From positions 13,899,096 through 13,963,095 of the forward strand of contig CM034100.1 of the NCBI GenBank assembly GCA_019914945.1: a DNA stretch of 64,000 nt. Direction: 5' to 3'. Below, one piece after another: positions 38,731 to 49,187 of this stretch; the stretch's first letter is position 1; each line of letters begins with the position of its first letter. This DNA comes from Typha latifolia. Taxonomy: Eukaryota; Streptophyta; Magnoliopsida; Poales; Typhaceae. Under the pieces are notes generated by a model. It was not told the origin of the DNA. It made no database searches and saw only the letters and a program-made list of their open reading frames with translations. The translations under genes and the position numbers were made by a program.

Positions 38731-40661
38731 TTACTTCTTTAACCTCCCCTCGAGCTTTTCTATTGCAGCACCAACACGACTATGGCTTGCTTCTCCTCTC
38801 TCAGTCAAATCAGATGATGGGTTAGAACTTGCAATCTCTTGATTAGCCTTCTCTACCAGCTTCAATTGTAACCAACCTGATCAGATTTATTCAATAAAAT
38901 AAGCCGGAGACGGATTATATAATTGCAATAATTTTATGGACAGATTTAGTTGAGAAACAGAAAAGGAAGTTGAGTCATATCTAGCCACTTCTAAAAGGCA
39001 ACTTTGTTACTAATAAAAGTGAACTGTTAAGCACATTACAGAGTAGTTATGTTTGTCATGAAGACAAACAAATTGATCAGTTAGACTTACGTAGTGACAG
39101 TAATCAAAATTTTTATTAATAGATTTATAATTTATTCAGTCGAGAATATGGATTCTGAACAAAGTTGCCTCAAAAGAGTAAATTTAGAAAAATAATGGAT
39201 ATATCAGTTTCCAAAGCTCTTTTTCACAATGGCCCATATGATACTAATAATGTGTTGTATTTCTCAGGGTCATTTTGTGCCATACTCTCAATATTTGATA
39301 TAATTTCCATATATTTGTCTTGAAGATTAAAATGTGAAGGATACCTTTGTCACTGAGATAAAGTGATTCTCGAAAAAAAATAGTGACTGGTAGAGGCAAG
39401 CATAGAAGTTATGCGAGATAAACATTACCAAGAGGAAAGCAAATTCCAGCTCCGAGAACTGACCCAAGCAGTATGTTCCTAGCACGCCACATCATGGAAC
39501 CTGGTACTGAAGGTCAAAATTAACTAGAGTCAGTTGACAGGAAATTTTCTTATCATCTATCATAGCAATTATAATTCTCCAGGTTGATTTCGAAAAGAAA
39601 TCTGGACAATCATAAAACTTAAGAATACATGGAGAAAAATGGAGCTGACAAAAATAAACAAAGACTGTAGATAACCAATGAAATAGACAGAAAAGTATAC
39701 AACAGAAATACAAGAACCCCTGTAGCTACAGTGTGTACAAATGAATTAGAGAAAAAATAACAATAATCAGGAAGGAAGTAGCATAAGACATAGTGAGCTT
39801 GGCAGCCTGCCATTAGAATTTCATAGCTAACCATGTGCAAGTTTTCAATATACTGCTTGCTAACCCGTATGCAATGCAAGAAATATCAGCCTTCAAAAAT
39901 TAGGAGTTTGGCATTGGCGGAAACATGAACTATTAAATATACATCCAATTCAGACAACAAAGCCTCAATACAATACGATACAGAAAACTGTATCATAATA
40001 ACCCTTGCCTAAATATGAAATGAAGCATATTATTCACAATTTAGTTATTTACAACATCTTGAGCTAACACACTATAGTATCATATAGTTAATTCTACTAG
40101 AAAACTTTGAGGAATCCAAGTGTTTATCCATAGGCAATTAACTTTAGGTGTCACATTACTGCTTAACCTTGCTTAGTTGAACAGTGTTGATCCCGTCCTG
40201 GAGAACAGGTGAATCAAGAACTTGAGATTAATATATCAACTAACCAAAAAAAGTGGCAATGCTTCATTTCTAATATTTCTTCTAAATAACCTTTTTATGA
40301 ACACTTAAAATGTTACAAAATACTAACATTCTAGGCAGAATATTTGAGGCTTAGAGCAGACAAAATAAGTCAAGATTCTCACATATAAGACCAAACATGG
40401 CAGCAGTAGCGGATCCTGCCCCAGCAATATTCAGTACATCATGCACACCCCGCTTATCAGAAAGAAGATTTTGTATGCCAAAAAATGTTGCAGTGAACAT
40501 GCCAAGGCGAACACCACCAACTAGTGAACCACGGGTTATCCTGTTGAACCTCTTCTCCATTGCATCTCTCATTAATCTGTATTGCTCACGCTTGTCCGGT
40601 GTGCTCCCCATCTTCAGCATAACTTCTGCATCCTTGCTCTACAAATAAGATATATTCAACT

Positions 40662-40722
<61 letters not shown>

Positions 40723-42312
40723 GCAGTTATAAACTATAATAGGTGTCACCACTACATGAACTCAAGATTTTGCTTCCACATTTAGGATCCATTTGATTGT
40801 GGAATAAGAAAAAATTGTAATTAGAATAAACAAGCACTTATTCCGAAATAAAGGAAATTTTCGTTCCAATTCCAATTTAGTGCTAGAATAAAAAAGATGT
40901 GGTAAAATGTTACGAAAGAGTAACCAAAAATCATAAAAATGAATTCCCATCTCTTCTGTAGAGGACTTGATTGCAAAGACTAATATCCATGTTACAGAAG
41001 GAAACATGATTTTATCAAGTAAAATATGATGAAAGACGAAAAGTTAAGTATTGCTTTCCTACTTCAGGAAGTATTGAGAGAATAAGATACAATGATGATC
41101 TTTGTCTGACCATTGCAGGTTCTAGAAAATATCTTGAAGATAAAACCAATATTTGAACACATACATTTCTTATCGTATTTTATTATCAGCATATTAGGTG
41201 ATTTAGGATATATATATCACCTAATGGTGGTGATTCCTGTGACTTTGTAGGACCATTGCAGGTTCTAGATAAGATCTCAAAGCCAATGCCACATATATTT
41301 TTGATAATGTAGTTTATTTATCAGCATATTAGGTCCTAGGAATGACTTGTTAAGAGAAAAAAATTCCTACCATGTCAAGACTACTAAGCCATATATATAT
41401 CACCTAATGGTAAAGACGTGTGACACAAGATCATGGACTCCAACATGTTGAGACTACTGTCTTGGCATTCGAAATGCTTAGAGACATTTTTAGGATGCAT
41501 CTCAATTTGAAGTGACAACATCTTAATGCTGTCTGAGCACCAACATATCATGGAGATCAACTCTGATTATCTTCTATTACTTTGGTTCTACTGTACTAGA
41601 GGAATAAAATAAGATAATTAGATTAAAAATTCATACTTATATTTTGGAGATCAAATTTCACCTCATTCCTACTCAAGCCGTAAATCTTACATTTAACTGC
41701 CAACATTAACAGGAGAAAGAAAGAAAAAACTCTATAATGTACTTTTCTTCTTAAGATAAATAAATAAACTGATTTCATCTACCTCATATTTATCTTTAAA
41801 TAAACCCATAGCAACAATACTATGAGCTTTTATATACTATTTCTAAAACAGAAAAAAAATTCAGAAAATTACATCTTACCACAGATGCAGCAGCTTCCTT
41901 GGTTCCACCATATAACAAACCCGTGAAGACTCCAAAAAGTGTCGCGGTGCCCCAATTAACTGTTCCGACCAATTTCTGCCTTTCCTAAAATTGGGAAAAA
42001 AAGTAACTATTCCTTTTTCTAACCAAAACTAAAAATATAAACAAATTACACCATAATGAATTTAGCTGCCTTCCACCTGATTTAACTAACATTACTTTGA
42101 ATATATCGACAACAAAGAGTACTTGAACAATGTCACAATTTCTGGGTAATCCAACCATAAAAACCCTCTCAGATCGCCCATAACATATAGATAACTTAGA
42201 TTGTTCACCCAGTAGAGGGAGAAATCGGGCTAATTGTAGGGAGAGGAATCGGGCTGCTTGGGTCGTTTGGAATTGACTCGAGCCTGAACTCGCTATTGGA
42301 GTCCGTGACCAT
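38731..42312 (-). CDS. TIMMDC1: Complex I assembly factor TIMMDC1 (Tim17/22/23 family), mitochondrial
   Basis: Exons 42209-42312, 41880-41979 (or 41984), 40383-40638, 39429-39506 and 38731-38876 give 227 residues. The Tim17-like core has glycine-rich membrane helices: WGTATLFGVFTGLLYGG, then VGGVRLGMFTATFFG, GAGSATAAMFGLI and ILLGSVLGAGICFPLG. Between them lies a charged loop, DKREQYRLMRDAMEKR. The family acts in the inner mitochondrial membrane in building the membrane arm of NADH dehydrogenase. The first exon encodes a Ser/Pro-rich, helix-free start (PIPLPTISPISPSTG) and ends in phase 2 at a GT donor. That phase fits an acceptor with exon start 41979. A stronger-looking acceptor with exon start 41984 fits phase 0 instead and would suit the duplicated helicase exon upstream. 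Start choice within exon 1 (42312, 42333 or 42402) is open. Confidence 0.8.
40666..40719. repeat. (GA)n microsatellite acting as (CT)n near a 3' splice site
   Basis: A GA run of about 54 bp in a TIMMDC1 intron. On the transcribed strand it reads CT and lies about 27 bp upstream of the acceptor whose exon starts at 40638. Confidence 0.9.
41110..41415. repeat. Diverged tandem duplication in a TIMMDC1 intron
   Basis: The words gaccattgcaggttctaga, tatcagcatattaggt and atatatatatcacctaatgg occur in the same order twice, about 140-180 bp apart. Confidence 0.65.
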
Positions 42313-42591
42313 GACGGAGAGTGACAAGTACATGGCCGGGTTAAGTCGCCAAATGATTGGCTCCTTCCTCTTCGACGATGATAAGGATGCTACCACCAAC
42401 ATGAATGATTCTTTTCAAAGAACAAAAGAAGAGGATTGTGGTTTTTACTGTTTCTTTCAGAAAGAAAAAAAAAGAACCTAGAAGAGTTTAGCAATTCCAC
42501 AGAAAACATTGAACACTTCAGTAGTTTTTCTCATTCATAAACCGCTTTGCATTTTCTAATATCCTCATCAAGAATTACAGAATTTACGGGT

Positions 42592-44135
42592 TACAATATC
42601 CTCATCAAAAATCCATTCTTTGCATTTTCTAGATGCTGTCTGTAAGAGAACATATTCAGCACCTCAACCTTACCGTATGGGCATTTAGCTCTTGAGCAGA
42701 TGTTATCTTAGAGTAAACTAGGCTTTCAGCTTTATCAATATTTGTACAAAAAGGTATCAAGCAAAGAGACAACCACTGAAATCACACTTTAAGATCATAT
42801 TTCTATTTTCATATCTGCCGTATTTCAGAGTCTATTGTATATGCATGGCATGCAATTATAAATATGGGCTTTTAAGTTCTTGTAGGAAAATAAATATTAT
42901 AGCAAGACCAGTCCACTTACTATGACAGTAATCTCATGTTGATGACCATCGGCTTCGATAGAAGAATCCCTTCCCATATCCGATGGCTTATCTCCTAGAG
43001 TAGTTGCCTTCAGATTTTGCATGCTAACTGCACTAGCAGATGACTCTTGACTAGCATTTGGTCGATAACTATTTGAACCTAAGCTGCTGCCTCTGATTTC
43101 TGAATGCTGAAAAACAATTTATTCAAATCATTGTCAGCAAGCATAAATATATCTCATCCTCTATAACAGAGGTCCAGAAGATCAATAGTCAAGTTCTCAT
43201 CATACAGAATAGGATCTCTAGCAGAGGAGTTGCTGCACTAATAGAGAAGGGATAAGTACCAGCAATGGCTCATGCTGTTTCAAGTGCTTCAACAACACTA
43301 CCACCTTTAAAAGGATCGGATTTGAATTACTTATTTATATGCAATTTGAATTAAGAATAGGGGTAATTGGCATACAGCAGCCTACATATTAGTGAATTTG
43401 TCATTTTACCCATGCCGTCAGGTATTTCAACAGAACTTAGCCGCTGTCTGAGATTAAGGCAGCAATTCTACAATCATCATTATCCTTTCCACTCAAAAGG
43501 TGTTAACTTCAGCCTAACCAAGGGAGCTTTCTGCTCATTTTGCAGATACGGCAGAGGTTTGAAGTGCAAAATTGATTATATTCAGGGTTTTACATGCAAA
43601 TTTCAGTGAGAAATATACCTGATTGCTGAATGAGCCTTGTTCAGGCTTTGCTAGAGGCGGGGTTGATTCGGCGGTGGCAGTGGCGACAACCGGGCGTTCG
43701 TATTGGGTGGCATTCGTGTCCGGGTTCCAGAAGTAGATGTAGCCAGTGCTCCCATCGATCAGACCCTTCCACGGCTTCGGCAAGGTAGGATCCGGCGGCG
43801 CGTACCGCGGCCCCTTGGATGAAGACGACGCCGTCTCGGTCATGGTGATCGGGCTGGAATGCCACCTCGCGAACCCTAGAACTAAAAAAACAAAGAAGCC
43901 CCGAACGATCCAAATCCAACTAGATCGAAAGATAGAATGGAGATGAGAGCAATCTAGGCTTTATCCTTTGGGATTGAGAAGGGAAAACACTAGAGAATGG
44001 GAGGAGATGATAGGAGAGAAGATAACTCTCCCGCTTTTCTCAATCTCGAGAGCTTTTGGAGAAGACGGGCGACGGAGCCAGCCGAGTAATGGATGGTTGA
44101 AGCCTCCAAATCCTACTCATTTTCCACATTTTTGT
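42592..44135 (-). repeat. Segmental duplicate of the 5' end of the DEAD-box helicase gene
   Basis: This stretch matches 58357-59985 in the same orientation over promoter, leader, exon 1, intron 1, exon 2 and about 330 bp of intron 2. Homology ends near 42592 just after 'catcaaaa' and near 44135 after 'tcattttccacattt'. Exon 1 differs at few codons. Exon 2 and the introns differ more, with small indels. The copy lacks about 48 bp of the helicase promoter that includes its TATA box. The remaining six helicase exons are absent. Confidence 0.9.
42921..43843 (-). CDS. Duplicated WW-domain exons (partial helicase copy), possibly 5' exons of a WW-TIMMDC1 chimera
   Basis: Two exons, 43619-43843 (75 codons) and 42921-43106 (62 codons), are open and have intact splice sites. 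Exon 1 codes a WW domain: [20 protein letters not shown], then TNATQYERP, with both tryptophan/tyrosine cores kept. Exon 2 codes a Ser-rich linker ending HQHEITVI, in phase 0. In the full helicase this end reads EAYRRQHEITVI; here YRRQ has become DGHQ, in a region conserved among related helicases. There is no helicase core downstream. The next compatible acceptor on this strand is that of TIMMDC1 exon 2 (exon start 41984), and joining gives an open frame of 331 residues. It may instead be a decaying fragment. Confidence 0.6.
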
Positions 44136-44239
44136 TTTACCTTTTTTTTTATTAAAACTCTTTTGCTTTTACTTGCTATTTTTTTTAGTTATTAGAATAT
44201 ATTACTGTATTATTATAACGTATTCCAATATCAAGTATC

Positions 44240-44271
<32 letters not shown>

Positions 44272-44781
44272 GCGAAATTTTACAATGAAAAATACGTAGA
44301 AACAAAACACTGAGGGTGGTTTAGTTTATCGTATTTAAAAATATATTTATATTAAGAGATATATGTTTTTAGATGTTGTATCTAAATAAATAAATAACTT
44401 TTTTAGTTGATTATATTTCATAATATTGTATTTGTTAAACACATATTTTGTTAGTTATATTTTATAACGACATATTTATTTAATTACATGAGTAGAAGAA
44501 AGTAGAGAAAAAATAAGTTAGAGTTGACGATGAAAATGAGAAAAAAAAAAACAAGAGAGATGAAAGATCGAAATGTAAGGAGAAGGATGAGTCAAATTGG
44601 AATGGCTAAATAGATATCAAAAGATTGAATCTTAGTCTAATTAATTTTTTAAAATATTATTTTTTAGATTTAGTACACCAACCAAATAATAATTTTTTAT
44701 TAGATACTACATCGATGGTTTGCCTTTCGTCCAGCCTATGCAACACGGCCGCTGACTACCGGAAAATAACGAGCTCATATC

Positions 44782-44819
<38 letters not shown>

Positions 44820-45686
44820 AACAGACAGCCAAGTGTTGTTGCTCTCCCTTTACATTTACATCAAAGCAGACAGCCACCCCTTATGTTCTGCAGAATGTCA
44901 ATGACTCAGTAACAGCACAGAGCAGAGTGTCTCTATGTTAACTTTCTCTGAACTTATTCCTGAATCCAAGCAGTCTGGGGACTCTACAAAGTTAGACCAG
45001 GGAATTCCATAAGAGATGTAACAAGTGGGAGGACTGCAATGGAATAAAACAAAGTGCACACTCTTTGCTTCAGCCTGTAGAATATTTTTATCAGAAAGGG
45101 ACTGCCAGTAGTGGCAGAACAAGCAACCAATCCCAACTCCTCCAAGATAATATTCCACAATAGAAGTGATCAAAAGCATCCAAAGGTCCTCCATTATCCC
45201 ATAAAGGATTCTTTCACAGAAACAAGCACAAGAGATTCCAAGTAAGCATTTCTAAGGTACAAAGAAATGAATATGGGTTTGATTTATATGTTTGCAATTC
45301 ACAATTTGTTCAATACAAAACTCAATTATATATGGTATGAATTGGAGAGTATAAAAGAATAGAATTCATGAACATTTTGACTACCTATATGTGTCAAGTG
45401 GCAGTCATTAGCCTAACAATCAAAGGGTTAACAATGTAGCTTAATATGTACAGTAAAATTGTTTTTGTTTTTCATGTCTGGCATTCCTTCAGATATTAAT
45501 GAGATCGTCACCTTCGAGCTTAGCAATCTGTTTTCAGTCATAAATGCTGATCCTGGCTGCTTAATAGGATGCCCCTGTCATTAAACTCGACTCGCTGCTT
45601 TGCTGCTTCTAGGAGTCACCTCGGTCTTTTTTGAGCTAGCTAAACAAAACATAGATATATACAAGATGAATCTGCTTCGTCTCGGA
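44136..45686. other. Intergenic region
   Basis: AT-rich spacer with an (AT)n run at about 44239-44265 and a (CAA)n run at about 44781-44820. The open frame 44625-44912 (+) arises from the CAA run and shows no recognisable domain. The 3' UTR of the downstream membrane-protein gene is probably at the right end. Confidence 0.6.
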
Positions 45687-48600
45687 TCACTTTGGAGACC
45701 GGAAGGACTGAGGAAACCACCTTGCTAGTAGGAGATATTTCAATCTCAAAATTAAGGGGAATACAGCATAACAGGGGATATGCATCAATGCCACCACGAG
45801 ATACCTGAGAAATAGTGTGTAGCAAAGGAAAGCACGTCAAGATCTATTTGCTAAAACATGTGCAGCATGCCAATAAGAAAAAAGAAATCCAAATTTCAAG
45901 TGATAAACAAAATACAAGTTTCAAGCAATAGCTAAGATGGGAGATAGGAAGAGAGGTATCTTCTTGTTCAAGTAAAAGCTATTTCATTCCACTATCCAGT
46001 CTGGTCTGTCTGTTAATTGCTCACATGTTATCCACTAAGATATGGAGTTAGACTAAGATGAGAAGTTGTCTAAAATTAATGAATCAATCAACTAGATGTA
46101 ACGACATATATTGCAGATTGGAACAAACAAGAGCAATTCTTATTGTTGGAAAAGGGAATTACCATATAGGAGCTTGCGGAGATTTTAAATCAAGAAAAGG
46201 ATAAGGCCACCTGTTTGAGAGAAAAAGTAGAGAATGAGCACAAGAAAAATACAAGCTGTCAAGCAACAAAAGCACATTATCACAAAAGTTACCAAATTGG
46301 GATGGTAGCATGGATGACCCATTGAAAAATGACGTAAATGGCCGTCCATAGTAGGAAGTATGAAATGCGGAACCAGGGGAAGCGCTAGCAGAACCATCCA
46401 AAGAAAATGTCAATGGATAAACCAAAAGAATCACTTGATTGATTGAGCTACAATATAAGAACTTACTAAGCTATTCAACGCAGTATCACCGAGAAGGAAG
46501 ACAGCATTTATTGAATGCATCCAAATAAGCGTCTGCGAAGGCATTTCCACTTGTTTGTCAGTAAGAAGAAGAATTTAATGTAACAATCTATACTATCACC
46601 AAGTGATGTTTTATATTTTAGAAGAAGAAAGATATACTTAAATTTATTTACCTATTAAACTGTTACTTGATGACATCTCATAGTCCAGATGTCTTAGCTA
46701 GAAGAGAAATATAAAAAAAATCCTATACTCATAGGTATTCCCCTTTGGTGAATGATATTGAAGTGCAGATTATTTCAGAATTGCAGTTCAATCAACCTTT
46801 TATCTAAAGCATATCAGTTGTTTTCTAGACTATGTTGATTAGGGACTTTCCTCACATAGATAACTATATATTAACATATAAACTCAAAAATAAGTAATAT
46901 CTCTGAATCCAGATGTCTTTCCTCTGAAGCACATCAGTTGTTTTCTAGGATAAGATTATTAGCCTGTCAGGAACTTTGCAGATATGCACATATATAGCCT
47001 AGGGTAAGATGAAAAAAAGAAATCTAGTACTACTAAAAAAGTAGAATATTTTCTAATAATTCAGTTCCGTAGGATGAACAAGCAGTACTACCAGATAGTC
47101 TATGGAAAAGTACAAAATAAAAAGTATAAAAGCAGGAAAACATGAATACTCACAAAATTCAGATTATAATCTTTGATGGCAAGAACAGGGAAAATGATGA
47201 ACCAAAATACGCTATCTGTCAGCATCACTGCACCTGCATTTATCTGGCAATAAAGTAACAGGTTAAATAATTAAATTGATTGATTAGCAAGTTTGAAGGA
47301 AGAAAAGGATTCTTTTTTTCTCAGAGTATAAATTCTTTCGAAGTTTAAATTTGGCACATCCTCATTCTACTTTTAAGATGAAGCTGCTTTCCCGGTAAGC
47401 TCTTTGTATGGGTATATTATTGAACATCAGTATTAGAACCTATCCGCAGGATATGCATTGAACCAATCGAAGGTTCAATCTCAAGAAATACAACCCAACA
47501 TATAAAAAGGTTCTACGGCACCAATTTGATGCTAGAAATTTTCAAAATCAGCTTCTATTACTTATTTGTTCTACAAAACATACAGAATGCTTTATTTTGT
47601 GGGATAAGTCAATGTGTTACTATTATTAACTATCAATTATCTTATTCATATTTTGTCTCCACATGGATAGGAGGATAACTGATTAAAACGACATTTCTAG
47701 TCAAGGAAGCTACCTGAAAAATAATCTGGAACAGATAACCCCAAAATCCAGCAGTTTCTCGATTGTCATTTTCACAGGAACCAGAGCTTTTCGAAGGATG
47801 CACATTTGCATTTTCCTCTGTTGTAGGAGCTAAATATCCTCCATGTTCTGTGTCCGACCTTACAAACTCGACCCTATCCCCGCCAACTTTATTGAGATAT
47901 TGATGGCACCCGTAAATGGACAACAACGAGCCAAGCTAGACAATCAGTGAAAGAAGAATCCGATTAAATTATCAGCATACAGCCAATTGCCTACGCCAAG
48001 TAAAATTAGCAAACGATTAACCAGAAATCTTCCAAGTGAGAAAAATAACATACCCCAAAATACATGGTCACCAGCACAAATGTCCACCTGCCCAATCAAC
48101 AACATCATAGGCGCATTCAGAAATCAGCTAAATTTTACTGGTATGAAGAACTCGATAAGGAACTTCACTACTTTAAATACTGGAACATGCCAGATATATG
48201 CTGACAGTTAACTAGCGTGTAGCATGTAGAGAGAAATAATCATCCATTAAGAACAAATTGTTGAAAATATAATGCTGATATGAACTTAAATAATTTGAAC
48301 ACATGGCAGAGTTTCTACATCGTAGTAAGTAGCAACCGAGTATATGAGCTAGCATGTAGCAGAACAAATAGTATTCATAAATGCAAACAGAGTGGACACT
48401 AATTGTGTCATCTCGTCCTCTGTGTAGTCTGAGGAGAAGGCCTGATGCTAAGAAATCATAAAAATGAAAACCATAAGAATGATTTAAGTTCACCTCATGA
48501 CCTTGGTTGCTTGCAACCAACATATCCTTTATGATTTAAGTTCACCTCATGACCTTGGTTGCTTGCAACCAACATATCCTTTCTCAGAAAGAGGCCTTAC

Positions 48601-49187
48601 TACATGATCTTGTGCAAATTGACATGGCATTTGAACAAGAATTGAGACTTGAATGGCACTCTTATTTAGCACTTGTTACATGTTGCAGAAGTTTGAAGAG
48701 ATACGTACACTCAGCAAAACATTACAGTGGATGCAACATACTTGGATGAGATTAATGTAACTTTTAATCACAAGCAAAGTATAATGAGGAAGTAGGCTTA
48801 CTGAGTATAGTAATAAAAGATGCTCTCTCCATCCACAATGACATTGACTGTGAGCAACACCAAAAGAATGAAGAACGACACAACCCGAAAAGCTAGTAAC
48901 CAAGTAGGGTGGATTTCCTTAAGGCATGGCCTCCAAGATTCATCGTCGTATAAATTTCCGACGGTAGCTCGCCGGCCTTCGCCTTCGCCTTCGCCGTCGC
49001 CTTCACCTTCTCTCTCGGAATCAGGACCCTCATATCTCCATATCAAAATGGATGCTATGATCATGCTAGAGAACACCCAAATCGCGCATAGCAACACTCT
49101 CCAATTCAACCAGTAACTCGCGGTGGTGGTATCGGCGGTCGCCAGGGGCTGCCAAGAATGATCTGATGATCCAGTTGAGACATGCAT
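45687..49187 (-). CDS. Multi-pass plant membrane protein of unknown function (At1g10660/At5g62960-like)
   Basis: Eight exons: 48802-49187, 48054-48087, 47714-47935, 47154-47243, 46467-46532, 46293-46384, 46163-46210, 45687-45804. They join in phase to 351 residues. About seven hydrophobic segments are visible, starting with LLCAIWVFSSMIIASILIW and ending with WYLVVALMHIPCYAVF. Conserved blocks remembered from this plant family are WRPCLKEIHPTWLLAFR, YTQWTFVLVTMYF, AGFWGYLFQIIFQ, MHSINAVFLLGDTALNSL, and WWPYPFLDL. The cytosolic or lumenal loop after helix 1 carries an acidic GEGDGEGEGEG repeat coded by a short in-frame microsatellite. Function is not established; a distant relation to rolling-stone-type proteins is only a guess. 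Confidence 0.85.
48481..48582. repeat. Perfect 52-bp tandem duplication with internal palindrome
   Basis: In intron 1 of the membrane-protein gene, gatttaagttcacctcatga starts at 48481 and 48533, and the following 30 bases also match. Each copy contains ttggttgcttgcaaccaa, an 8-bp inverted repeat around a TT loop. Confidence 0.95.

Noticed and set aside
38731..43843. Treating the WW-TIMMDC1 chimera as the main gene model
   Set aside because: TIMMDC1 has its own plausible first exon at 42209-42312. Without transcript evidence the chimera stays an alternative.
44625..44912. Open frame with a polyglutamine tract (+)
   Set aside because: The Gln run comes from a CAA microsatellite. The flanks have no domain, no splice context and no codon pattern of a gene.
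48820..49116. Plus-strand open frame of 98 codons
   Set aside because: It is antisense to exon 1 of the membrane-protein gene, whose hydrophobic helices and splice phases are clearly real on the other strand.
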